The notes under the pieces were generated by a model, which was not told the origin of the DNA, searched no databases, and saw nothing but the letters and a program-made list of their open reading frames with translations. A program made the translations under genes and the position numbers. From Usitatibacter palustris (GTDB taxonomy: Bacteria; Pseudomonadota; Gammaproteobacteria; Burkholderiales; Usitatibacteraceae): DNA of 64,000 nucleotides. The DNA lies in NCBI RefSeq assembly GCF_013003985.1, contig NZ_CP053073.1:2604001-2668000 (forward strand), given 5' to 3'. Positions 38,874-47,114 of the stretch are shown in pieces; the stretch's first letter is position 1, and the number at the start of each line of letters is the position of its first letter.

Positions 38874-39415
38874 AGCGCCTGCTCGCGGTGCTGGCCCTCG
38901 CCGCGCTCCCGGCCCATGCGCTCGACGAGGCCGGACTCATGCAGCTGCTCGCGGCGACCACGGAAGTCGCGAAGCCCTACACCGAGAAGAAGTTCTCGCC
39001 GCTGCTCATCGGAAGCGTCGACAGCGCCGGCACGCTTCGCTACCGGAAGGGTGAAGTGCTCGAGAAGCAAGTCGCCACACCTCGCGCCGAGCGCTACCGC
39101 ATCCTCGCCGACGCCGTGTCCGTCGAGCGCAACGGCAAGGAGCAGCGCATCGCGTTTTCGTCGCGGCCCGCGCTCGCCGGCCTGGCCGCGAGCCTGCGCG
39201 GCGTGCTCTCGGGCAACGCGGCGGAACTGCGCAAGCACTTCGCGCTCAAGGTCGAAGGCAACGAAGCGGCGTGGACCCTGGAGCTCACGCCCACGGGCGA
39301 CGTGCTCCGGTCGTATGTCGAGCGCGTGCTGGTTGCCGGCCGCGCCGGGCGCGTGACCCGCATCGAGACATTCGAGACCAACGGCGACCGCACGCTCATG
39401 GAGATCGGCCCATGA
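38870..39415 (+). CDS. LolA-like periplasmic lipid carrier
   Basis: A 181-residue protein with a signal peptide (MKRLLAVLALAALPAHA) and a LolA-type fold (VAKPYTEKKFSPLLIGSVDSAGTLRYRKGEVLEK in pieces; DGDR-like NGDRTLMEIG at the end). In aryl polyene clusters such proteins ferry the lipid across the periplasm. Overlaps both neighbours by 4 bp. Confidence 0.8.
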   Translation: MKRLLAVLALAALPAHALDEAGLMQLLAATTEVAKPYTEKKFSPLLIGSVDSAGTLRYRKGEVLEKQVATPRAERYRILADAVSVERNGKEQRIAFSSRPALAGLAASLRGVLSGNAAELRKHFALKVEGNEAAWTLELTPTGDVLRSYVERVLVAGRAGRVTRIETFETNGDRTLMEIGP

Positions 39416-41715
39416 CGCGCATCGCCGCCGTCGCCGCGCTCTTCATGCTGCTCGCCCTCGCGCTGGCAACCACGGTGCGCGTGCAGAGCGACTTCACCGC
39501 GTTCCTGCCCGCCACGACCACGCCCGAGCAGCGGCTCCTGGTCGCGCAGCTTCGCGACGGTCTCGTCTCGCGCACCATGCTGATCGCCCTCGAGGGTGCG
39601 GATAGCGCCGCGCTCGCCAAGGCAAGCCGCGACATCGCCGCGCGGCTTTCGCCGATGCCGGAGTTCACGCTGGTCGGGAATGGCGCATCGCTCGCGTCCC
39701 CGGGGCTGGTCGACAAGCTGCTCGCGCGCCGCTACGTGCTGAGCCCCGGGGTGACGCCCGAATCCTTCACGGTCGAGGCACTCCGGCGCGCGCTCGATGC
39801 ACGCCTCGAGGAATTCGCGAATCCGCTCGGCGGCGCCACGCGGGCCCTGCTGCCGCGCGACCCCACCGCCGAATTCGCCGCGGTCGCGCGCCAGCTCGTT
39901 CCCGTCTCGCAGCCGGCGCTGCGCGAAGGCGTGTGGTTCGACACACGCGGCGAGCGCGCGCTGCTCGTCGCGCAGACGCGCGCACCCGGCTACGACAGCG
40001 CGGCGCAAGCCGTCGCCGTGCGGCATGTGCAGGACGCCGCCGGCGCGGCCAATCCCGCCGTCCGGGTGGTGATGAGCGGCCCGGGCGTGTTCGCGGCCGA
40101 GTCGCACCGCGTCATCGAGCGCGATGCGAAGTGGCTGGGCGCCGCATCGCTCGCGGCCGTGCTGGTGCTGCTGGCGTTCGTCTATCGCTCGCCGCGCGCG
40201 GTGCTGGTGGTCGCGACCCCGGTGGCGCTGGGCATCTCGGCGGGCGTGCTCGCGGTGCAGGCCGGTTTCGGCTCGGTACATGCGATCACGCTGGGCTTCG
40301 GCGCGACGCTGGTCGGCGAAGCGGTGGACTACCCGAACTACGTCCTCGTGCAATCGAGCGGCGATGCCGGCGGCCTGCAGCGCGTGGGCCCGACGCTGGC
40401 ACTCGGGGTGCTCACGACGGTCGCCAGCGCCCTGGCGCTCGCGTTCTCGGGATTCCAGGGGCTCGCGCAGCTCGGTGTTCTCACGATCGTCGGGATCCTG
40501 GTCGCGGGCATCGCATCGCGCTGGCTCGTGCCCTGGCTCATGGCCGGCCATGAGCCGCGCGTGCATGCGCTGCCCATTCCCCGGAGCTGGCGGCGCGGCG
40601 TCTCACCTCGCACGCGCGTGATCGGCGCCATCGCGACCGTCGTCGCGATCGCCGCGGCCATCATCGTGCTGCTGGGCACCCATCCGGCGTGGTGGGAGCG
40701 CGACCTCGCGAACCTGAGCCCCGTGCCGGCGGACGCGCGCGCGCGCGATACCGAGCTGCGCGGCGAGATGGGCGCACCCGACGTGAGCTTCCTCGCCGCA
40801 TCGCGTGGGGCCACCGAAGACGAGGCGCTGGCGAATGCCGCCGCGGCGATTCCCGTGCTCACTCGCGAGCAGGCCCGCGGCGCGCTGCGCGGCTTCGATT
40901 CACCCGCGGCCCTCGTGCCGCCGGAGGCCGTGCAACGCGCACGCCTCGCCGCACTTCCCGCACCCGAGGCGCTCGCCGCCAACCTGCGCGAGGCGTTGCG
41001 TGGAACGCCGTTCAAGCCCGATGCCTTCGGCCCTTTTCTCAAGGACGTCGAGACCGCGCGCGGCGCACCGCTTGTCACGCGCGCCGACTATGCCGGAACG
41101 CCGCTCGCGGCGAAGCTCGACGCGCTGCTCGTGCGCGTCGACGATCAATGGGTGGCCCTCACGCCGCTCGCCGGTGTTGCCGACGCGACGGCACTCGAGT
41201 CCGCGATCGCGCGCGAGACCGGCGGCAAGACGCGCATCGTCGACCTCAAGGCGATCTCGACGGGCATGGTCGAAAGCTACCTCGGCGAATCCCTGCGCCA
41301 GGTCGCGATCGGCGCCGTGTTGATCGCGCTCCTTCTTCTCGTCGGGTTGCGCTCGGCAAAGCGCACCGCGCGCGTGCTCTTTCCCAGCCTCGCGGCGATC
41401 GCGCTCGCCGTGGCGACGATGGTCGCACTCGGCACGAAGATCAGCGTCTTCCACCTCGTGGCCCTCCTCCTCGTGCTGGGCATCGGCCTCAACTACGCGC
41501 TCTTCCTGGAGAACGCAGGAACGACGGACGAGCAGCGCGAACGCACGCGCCAGGCGCTCGCCCTGTGCGTGGCGACTTCGGTCGCCACCTTCGGACTGCT
41601 CGCTTTCTCCTCGACCCCCGTGCTGCGCGCGATCGGCACGACGGTCGCCATGGGCGCGCTGCTGTCATTGGGCCTCGCCGTCGCATGGCTGGGAACGCCG
41701 GAGGAGCGCGCATGA
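39412..41715 (+). CDS. MMPL/RND-family lipid exporter of the aryl-polyene-like cluster
   Basis: A 767-residue inner-membrane exporter. The N-terminal helix is followed by a large periplasmic loop (about 30-240), a cluster of five or six helices (LAAVLVLLAFVYRSPRAVLVV, GFGATLVGEAVDYPNY), a second helix pair, a second periplasmic loop and a final helix bundle (VLFPSLAAIALAVATMVALG, LVLGIGLNYALFL). The paired DYPNY and NYALF regions match the MMPL duplicate. It probably hands the lipid to the LolA-like carrier encoded just before it. Confidence 0.88.
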   Translation: MTRIAAVAALFMLLALALATTVRVQSDFTAFLPATTTPEQRLLVAQLRDGLVSRTMLIALEGADSAALAKASRDIAARLSPMPEFTLVGNGASLASPGLVDKLLARRYVLSPGVTPESFTVEALRRALDARLEEFANPLGGATRALLPRDPTAEFAAVARQLVPVSQPALREGVWFDTRGERALLVAQTRAPGYDSAAQAVAVRHVQDAAGAANPAVRVVMSGPGVFAAESHRVIERDAKWLGAASLAAVLVLLAFVYRSPRAVLVVATPVALGISAGVLAVQAGFGSVHAITLGFGATLVGEAVDYPNYVLVQSSGDAGGLQRVGPTLALGVLTTVASALALAFSGFQGLAQLGVLTIVGILVAGIASRWLVPWLMAGHEPRVHALPIPRSWRRGVSPRTRVIGAIATVVAIAAAIIVLLGTHPAWWERDLANLSPVPADARARDTELRGEMGAPDVSFLAASRGATEDEALANAAAAIPVLTREQARGALRGFDSPAALVPPEAVQRARLAALPAPEALAANLREALRGTPFKPDAFGPFLKDVETARGAPLVTRADYAGTPLAAKLDALLVRVDDQWVALTPLAGVADATALESAIARETGGKTRIVDLKAISTGMVESYLGESLRQVAIGAVLIALLLLVGLRSAKRTARVLFPSLAAIALAVATMVALGTKISVFHLVALLLVLGIGLNYALFLENAGTTDEQRERTRQALALCVATSVATFGLLAFSSTPVLRAIGTTVAMGALLSLGLAVAWLGTPEERA

Positions 41716-42887
41716 AACCGCTCGCGGTCACCGCGTTCACGACGACCAATCCCGCCGGCGTGGGCAACGCCGCGACGCTCTCGGCGTTGCGTGCCGGCCG
41801 CACCGGACTCGAGCCCAACACGCTCGAGTGGGCGCCGATCCCCTGCTGGGTGGGCGCGGTGCCCGCCGCTCATCGCATTCGCCTTCCCGCCTCGCTCGCC
41901 GACTACGACTGCGTCAACACGCGGCTCGCACTCCTCGCGCTCGAGCAGGACGGGTTCCTCGACGCCGTCGCGCGCGCGCGCAACCGCGTCGGCGCCGGTC
42001 GCGTCGGTGTTTTCCTCGGCACGACGACCTCGGGCATCCGCTCGACCGAGCAGGCCTACGCGCGGCGCGCCGCCGACGGCTCGCTTCCCGCCGATTTCCG
42101 CTACGACACGTGCCACAACATGGACTCGACCACGGAGTTCGTGCGCCGCGCGCTCGGCGTGTCCGGCCCGAGCCTCACGGTCTCCACCGCGTGCTCGTCG
42201 AGCGCGAAGGTATTCGCCACCGCGGAGCAGTACCTGCGCGCCGGGCTGGTGGACGCCGCCGTCGTGGGCGGCGTCGACACGCTCTGCCTCACGACGCTCT
42301 ACGGGTTCAACTCGCTGCAGCTCGTCGCGGAAGACGTCTGCCGGCCCTACGATGCGCAGCGCAAGGGCCTCACGATCGGCGAGGCCGGTGGCTTCGCATT
42401 GCTCGAGGAGCAAGGCGGCGCGCTGCAACTCCTGGGCTATGGCGAAACTTGCGACGCGCACCACATGTCGACGCCGCACCCGGAAGGCGCGGGTGCGCGG
42501 CTCGCCATGAGCGCCGCGCTGGAGGCCGCGGGCCTGGAGGCGACCGCGATCGATTACGTGAACCTGCATGGGACGGCCTCTCCTGCGAACGACATCGCCG
42601 AAGGTCGCGCGGTCCATGCCCTCTTCGGCGACCGCGTCCCGTGCTCCTCGACGAAGGGGATCACTGGCCACACGCTGGGTGCCGCGGGAATCACCGAGGC
42701 GGCGATCGCGCTGCTCGCGCTGCAAGCGGGTTTTCGTCCCGGCAGCCCCACGACCCGCACGGTCGATCCGGCGACGCTTTGCCGCATCGAGGTCGCCGGG
42801 GCCGATGCGAAGCTCGAGCGCGTGATGAGCAACAGCTTCGGCTTCGGCGGGAACAACTGCTCGCTCATCTTCGGGAAGGCGGCCTGA
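41712..42887 (+). CDS. Beta-ketoacyl-ACP synthase (FabF-like, chain elongation)
   Basis: A 391-residue ketosynthase with the full catalytic triad: Cys in STACSSS (near residue 160), His in NLHGTAS and His in KGITGHTLGA, ending in the FGFGGNN loop. It elongates the polyene chain with malonyl units. The next gene encodes its short partner (chain-length factor), as in aryl polyene systems where the two form a heterodimer. Confidence 0.9.
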   Translation: MKPLAVTAFTTTNPAGVGNAATLSALRAGRTGLEPNTLEWAPIPCWVGAVPAAHRIRLPASLADYDCVNTRLALLALEQDGFLDAVARARNRVGAGRVGVFLGTTTSGIRSTEQAYARRAADGSLPADFRYDTCHNMDSTTEFVRRALGVSGPSLTVSTACSSSAKVFATAEQYLRAGLVDAAVVGGVDTLCLTTLYGFNSLQLVAEDVCRPYDAQRKGLTIGEAGGFALLEEQGGALQLLGYGETCDAHHMSTPHPEGAGARLAMSAALEAAGLEATAIDYVNLHGTASPANDIAEGRAVHALFGDRVPCSSTKGITGHTLGAAGITEAAIALLALQAGFRPGSPTTRTVDPATLCRIEVAGADAKLERVMSNSFGFGGNNCSLIFGKAA

Positions 42888-43660
42888 TGCGCGCCCACGT
42901 GCGATCGATCGGCGTGCTCGCACCCGGGCTCACCGGCTGGGACGCCGCGCGCGCCGTGTTGCGCGGGGAGCGTCCGCTCGAACGCGTGCCGATCGCCCCA
43001 CCCGCGCCGCGCTGCCTTCCGGCCGCCGAGCGGCGCCGCAGCAGCCCTACCGCGCGCCTCGCGATCGCCGTCGCCGAGGAAGCGATCGACGGCTCGGGCA
43101 TTCCGGCGGCACAAATGGAAATGGTGTTCGCCGCGGCCGAGGCCGCGGGCGAGATCACGCACCAGCTGTGCGAAGTGCTCGCGGGCACGCGCGAAGTGTC
43201 GCCGACCGTCTTCCACAACTCGGTGCACAACGCGCCACTGGGCTACCTCAGCATCGCCACCGGCGCGCGCCTTTCGGGCACGAGCATCTGCCGGGGGCGA
43301 TGGACCTTTGCCGCCGGCTTCGTCGCCGCCGCGCTGCAGGCGCAGTCCTCGCGCCGGCCCGTGCTCTTCGTCTGCTACGACAGTGTGCTGCCCCCGCCGC
43401 TGCAAGCGACGTGCGCAATGGTCGACCCGACGGCCATCGCGATGGTGCTGACACCCGAGTCGATGCCCGGCACGATCGCCAGCGCGCAGCTCTCGATCGA
43501 GACGGTGGCATCGCCGCCGGAGTGGCCGGCCTGGATTCCCCCGGCGTGGCACGCAAACCCCAGCGCACGCGGCCTCGCCTCGCTGGGCGCGCTCGCCACG
43601 CCCGGCGGCCTGGCCAGCGTTCCGTTCTGCGACGGGCAGCACCTGGAGATCCGGTGCTAG
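42887..43660 (+). CDS. Ketosynthase chain-length factor (short ketoacyl-synthase-like)
   Basis: A 257-residue protein with only the N-terminal half of a ketosynthase fold (PF13723-like). It keeps VFHNSVHNAPLGYLSIATGA and a Cys in SICRGRW near the active-site position, but the region with the two catalytic histidines is absent, so it cannot act alone. This size is normal for the chain-length factor of aryl polyene clusters, which controls polyene length as partner of the upstream ketosynthase. The start overlaps that gene as TGATG. Confidence 0.82.
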   Translation: MRAHVRSIGVLAPGLTGWDAARAVLRGERPLERVPIAPPAPRCLPAAERRRSSPTARLAIAVAEEAIDGSGIPAAQMEMVFAAAEAAGEITHQLCEVLAGTREVSPTVFHNSVHNAPLGYLSIATGARLSGTSICRGRWTFAAGFVAAALQAQSSRRPVLFVCYDSVLPPPLQATCAMVDPTAIAMVLTPESMPGTIASAQLSIETVASPPEWPAWIPPAWHANPSARGLASLGALATPGGLASVPFCDGQHLEIRC

Positions 43661-44082
43661 GCCGCGACGCCATCGCCGCGCGCATCCCGCACACCGGGCG
43701 GATGGTCCTGCTCGATCACGTGCTCGAATGGGACGCGCAGTCGATTCGCTGCGCCACGCGCTCGCACCTCGACGCGAACAATCCGCTGCGCGATCCGGGC
43801 GGCCTGCCGGTGTGGGCGGGCGTCGAGTACGCCGCGCAGGCCGCCGCCGTTCACGGCTCGCTGCTCGCCGGCGGCGCGCCGCGCCTGGGCTACCTCGCGC
43901 TCGCGCGCGACGTGCGGCCCCATTGCGAGCGCCTCGACAGCATCGAGGGCGAGCTGGTCGCGCGAGTGACCGTGGTGCACGCGGACCCGGCGGGGGCGAT
44001 CTACGACTTCGAACTCACCTGCGCCACGCGCGTGCTGCTCACCGGCCGCGCAACACTCATGTATGCGAAGGTCAGCGCATGA
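43654..44082 (+). CDS. ApeP-like 3-hydroxyacyl-ACP dehydratase
   Basis: A 142-residue hotdog protein: IPHTGRMVLLDHVLEWD at the start, GGLPVWAGVEYAAQAAAVHG (central helix region) and a strand-rich C-terminus. It dehydrates the 3-hydroxyacyl intermediate. Together with the hotdog domain fused to the ligase this gives two dehydratases, as in characterised aryl polyene systems. The start is a GTG at 43654, overlapping the chain-length factor by 7 bp. Confidence 0.82.
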   Translation: MLGRDAIAARIPHTGRMVLLDHVLEWDAQSIRCATRSHLDANNPLRDPGGLPVWAGVEYAAQAAAVHGSLLAGGAPRLGYLALARDVRPHCERLDSIEGELVARVTVVHADPAGAIYDFELTCATRVLLTGRATLMYAKVSA

Positions 44083-44825
44083 AGGCCGCGGTCATTCCCG
44101 CCCTCGGCGAGGCCGCGACGATCCGTGACATCGCGCAGCGCACGCGGGCATGGGTCGACCTCGTCGTGATCGTCGACGATGGCTCGAGCGACGGCACGGC
44201 GGCGCGGCTCGAAGGGCTCGACGTGGTCGTGCTGCGCCACGAGTCGCGGCGCGGCAAGGCCGCGGCGCTCTGGACCGGCTTCGCGCACGCGCTGGCCTGC
44301 GGCGCCGACGCCATCGTCACGATCGACGGCGACGGCCAGCACGGTCCCGAGGACATCCCGCGGCTGCTCGCCGCGCACGCGCGCTTTCCCGATCGCATCG
44401 TCATCGGATCGCGGCTGCACGATCGCGCCAACTTCCCGGCGCGGCGTTACTACGCGAACTGCTTCGCGCGCTTCTGGATCTCGTGGGCGGCGGGCTACCC
44501 GATCGCCGACACGCAGACGGGGTTTCGCGTCTACCCGGCCGCGCTGCTCGCGGCCCTCGATCGCGACGACTTCCACGGCGACGGCTTCGTGTTCGAGAGC
44601 GAGGTCCTGATCCGCGCGGCGAAGATGGGCATTCACGCCATCGCCGTGCCGATTCCGGGGATCTATCCGAAGGCGGCTCGCGCGAGCCACTTCCGGCCCG
44701 TCGCCGACATCGCGCGCATCGTCATCATGGTTGGGGGCTACCTGTTCCGCCCCGGCATGTTCGCGAAACTGCGGCGCAGCCTGGGCCGCGCCGAGATCAT
44801 CGAGCAGGATCCAGCGCGCGGCTGA
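44079..44825 (+). CDS. Family 2 glycosyltransferase of the aryl-polyene-like cluster
   Basis: A 248-residue GT-A enzyme: VIPALGEAATI, the nucleotide-binding VIVDDGSSDGT, the DXD-type TIDGDGQHGPED and the acceptor-side QTGFRVYP. It resembles polyprenol-phosphate sugar transferases and the glycosyltransferases of aryl polyene clusters, and may supply the sugar that links the polyene to its lipid. Its last 29 bases overlap the end of the convergent lipase gene. Confidence 0.85.
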   Translation: MKAAVIPALGEAATIRDIAQRTRAWVDLVVIVDDGSSDGTAARLEGLDVVVLRHESRRGKAAALWTGFAHALACGADAIVTIDGDGQHGPEDIPRLLAAHARFPDRIVIGSRLHDRANFPARRYYANCFARFWISWAAGYPIADTQTGFRVYPAALLAALDRDDFHGDGFVFESEVLIRAAKMGIHAIAVPIPGIYPKAARASHFRPVADIARIVIMVGGYLFRPGMFAKLRRSLGRAEIIEQDPARG

Positions 44826-46077
44826 GCACCTGGTTCACGAGTGCCGCGGCCTCGGGATCGCGCAGCACGGACATGTGCGTGGCATCGAATCCGTAGACCC
44901 GCGTGGCGTTGCGCTGCGCCGGCGCCGCGAGCTGGCTTGCGACGGTGACCGTCTGGTCGTCCGAGGGACCGAAGGACGACGCCCTGCGCTCGAACGTGAA
45001 GATCAAATGGTGCGGCGGCTCGCCCGGCACGGGCCTCGCGTACAGGCCGCGCAGGTACTCGCTGCCCGGAGCAATGTCCTCCCACGCGCGAACGACAGCC
45101 GGGGCATTCTTCACGCCGAGCTCGGCGGCGGCGTGACCGTTCCAGGGCGTGGAGATCGTGACGAAGGCGACGATCTGCGTCGGATCGGCGCGCCCCTGGT
45201 GCTGCAGCACGAACCCGCGCGCGACGAGCCCGCCCATGCTGTGCGCGACGACCGCGATGCGCCGCACGTCGTGGCGCAGCGAGAGCTTCACGATCGACTG
45301 GTCGAGGTGCCTCGCGACATTCCCGAGATGCGCGCCCGAGGGGTAGTAGTAGACCCACGGCTGGAAGCGCGTGCGGTCGAGGTGCTCGATCAGGTAGGAA
45401 AAGTTCGCGGGCGTGCCGTTGATCCCGTGGACGAAGAGCACCGGGATCTTGCGCGGATCGTAGGGCTCGAGGAAATACACGCCCGCGTATCCGGCAACCA
45501 CGAAATCGAGCGGCCGCCACATGCCGCTGCGCGCGTTGTCGTCGTCGAAGCGAGCGTGGGAGAGTGCCGTGACCTCGCCCAGCGACGTGAGCTGGCCGAG
45601 GGTCGCGTACTCGCGACTCGAGGGATCGCGCGGCTCGAGGCGCGAGACGTCGAACGTGGCATCGAGCCGTCCCTCCGACTTCTCCGGCACGCGAAGCGTG
45701 AAGTCCGTGAGGCGGGCACCGGCGGTGCAGCGGATCGGACCCGAGGGATCAATCAGAGCGAACGCTTCCCCGGGCTGGTACTGGAGGTCGCGGTTCACGT
45801 CCTCGAATGCCGCGAGCCCGTAGGCGCCGGGCGGCGCGACGAAGACCCACCGGCCCTTGCCTTCCAGCACGAAATTGTCGACGGCGCGCCAGGCGCCGTC
45901 GTCGGCGCGGCGCGCGAGGGTCACGACGATCGGGCCCTGCAATTCATCTTGCGTGGCGACGCTGCCGGCCACGACGCAGGCGGCATCGATCTCGCGCTGC
46001 TGTTCCCGCACATCGCGGAACACGCACCCGCCGGCGACGAAGCCGAACGCGAGCGCGAGGCAGAGCCCAGGCCGCAT
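44797..46077 (-). CDS. Alpha/beta hydrolase lipoprotein (lipase-like)
   Basis: A 426-residue lipoprotein with lipobox AGGC (Cys18). The N-terminal part (about 30-160) is beta-rich, perhaps carbohydrate- or membrane-binding. The C-terminal alpha/beta hydrolase domain has VLFVHGINGTPANF (oxyanion region), the nucleophile in VVAHSMGGLVARG, and a late His in GFDATHMSVL. A PGAP1/triacylglycerol lipase relative acting at the outer membrane is likely. The ATG at 46077 shares one base with the msrB stop (TGATG). It overlaps the glycosyltransferase gene tail to tail. Confidence 0.8.
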   Translation of the reverse strand: MRPGLCLALAFGFVAGGCVFRDVREQQREIDAACVVAGSVATQDELQGPIVVTLARRADDGAWRAVDNFVLEGKGRWVFVAPPGAYGLAAFEDVNRDLQYQPGEAFALIDPSGPIRCTAGARLTDFTLRVPEKSEGRLDATFDVSRLEPRDPSSREYATLGQLTSLGEVTALSHARFDDDNARSGMWRPLDFVVAGYAGVYFLEPYDPRKIPVLFVHGINGTPANFSYLIEHLDRTRFQPWVYYYPSGAHLGNVARHLDQSIVKLSLRHDVRRIAVVAHSMGGLVARGFVLQHQGRADPTQIVAFVTISTPWNGHAAAELGVKNAPAVVRAWEDIAPGSEYLRGLYARPVPGEPPHHLIFTFERRASSFGPSDDQTVTVASQLAAPAQRNATRVYGFDATHMSVLRDPEAAALVNQVLSRALDPAR

Positions 46078-46553
46078 CAGGCCGGAACGAATTTCAGCGC
46101 GACGCCGTTGTTGCAGTAGCGTTTGTTGGTGGGCTTGGGCCCATCGTCGAACACGTGGCCCTGGTGGCCGCCGCACCGGGTGCAGTGATACTCGGTGCGT
46201 GGATAGATGATCTTGTAGTCGGTCTTCGTCCCCAGGCGCCCCTCGATGGGTGCCCAGAAGCTGGGCCATCCGGTGCCGCTCTCGTACTTCTTGTCGGACA
46301 TGAACAGCGGCAGGTCACAGCCTGCGCAGGCGTAGTGCCCCTTGCGCTTCTCCGCATTGAGCGGGCTCGAGCCGGCGCGTTCCGTCCCTTCCTCGCGCAG
46401 CACCGAGTAGGCCTCGGGCGAGAGGCGCTTCTTCCATTCTTCCTTCGAGAGCGCGATCTTCTCGATCGCGATGGCATCCTCCGGACCGGCCATGGCGGCC
46501 CTGGAAAGGGCGAACAACCCACCCAGCACGATCACGAATTCACGGCGTTTCAT
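46077..46553 (-). CDS. msrB: Periplasmic peptide-methionine (R)-S-oxide reductase
   Basis: A 158-residue MsrB with an N-terminal signal peptide (MKRREFVIVLGGLFALSRAAMA), so the enzyme works in the periplasm. The catalytic cysteine lies in RYCNNGVALKF, and the two zinc pairs are CAGC and CTRCGG. GTGWPSFW is the substrate-binding motif. It repairs oxidised methionine in envelope proteins. Confidence 0.93.
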   Translation of the reverse strand: MKRREFVIVLGGLFALSRAAMAGPEDAIAIEKIALSKEEWKKRLSPEAYSVLREEGTERAGSSPLNAEKRKGHYACAGCDLPLFMSDKKYESGTGWPSFWAPIEGRLGTKTDYKIIYPRTEYHCTRCGGHQGHVFDDGPKPTNKRYCNNGVALKFVPA

Positions 46554-46613
46554 GGCAGTCCCATCGTTTGGAGAATGACTTGGTTACGCGCAAGGCCCGG
46601 TGGCAGATGCAAC

Positions 46614-47096
46614 CTAGGGCGCCTTGAGGCCCGCGGCCTTGAAGCATTGCACGAGCGCGGCCGGCGTGAGCTTGCGGACCTCGTCGAGCGAATGCAGCTG
46701 TTCGCGCCCACAGCCGACGCACTTGAACACCGGCATCGAGATCTCGACGTCGAACTCCGGCGTGGATTTGTAGCTTTCGCGAGCACGGAATGCATGGCGG
46801 TGGTCCTCCTTCGGCGCGAGGTCCTTGCCGCATTCGGTGCAGACGTAGTGCTTGATCAGGAATCCCTTGGCGCGGCCGGCGGGCAGCTTCGCCTCGTCCT
46901 CGTCGACCAGGTGGGTCATCAGCCAGAGCGGGAACTCGGCGTGCACGAAGTAGCGATGCTTCTTCTCGCATTCGAGGGCGGGCATGCCCGAGAGCGTGAT
47001 GCGCATCGGTTTTTCCTCGCCAACCTGGTCCGCGAGCGCGATCAGCGCGAGGGGCGTGTGGCATACAGGGCATGCTTTTCCAGCTGCGGTGCTCAT
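46614..47096 (-). CDS. Multi-zinc-ribbon protein of unknown function
   Basis: A 160-residue cytosolic protein with three CxxC pairs at the start (CPVC), centre (CTEC) and end (CVGC), plus HRYF and HRHAF histidines. This fits two or three zinc ribbons. I do not recognise the family beyond CpXC-like resemblance. The ATG at 47096 is strongly supported by AGGAGG. It lies between tldD and msrB. Confidence 0.75.
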   Translation of the reverse strand: MSTAAGKACPVCHTPLALIALADQVGEEKPMRITLSGMPALECEKKHRYFVHAEFPLWLMTHLVDEDEAKLPAGRAKGFLIKHYVCTECGKDLAPKEDHRHAFRARESYKSTPEFDVEISMPVFKCVGCGREQLHSLDEVRKLTPAALVQCFKAAGLKAP

Positions 47097-47114
47097 GTCC
47101 ACCTCCTGTGAGGT

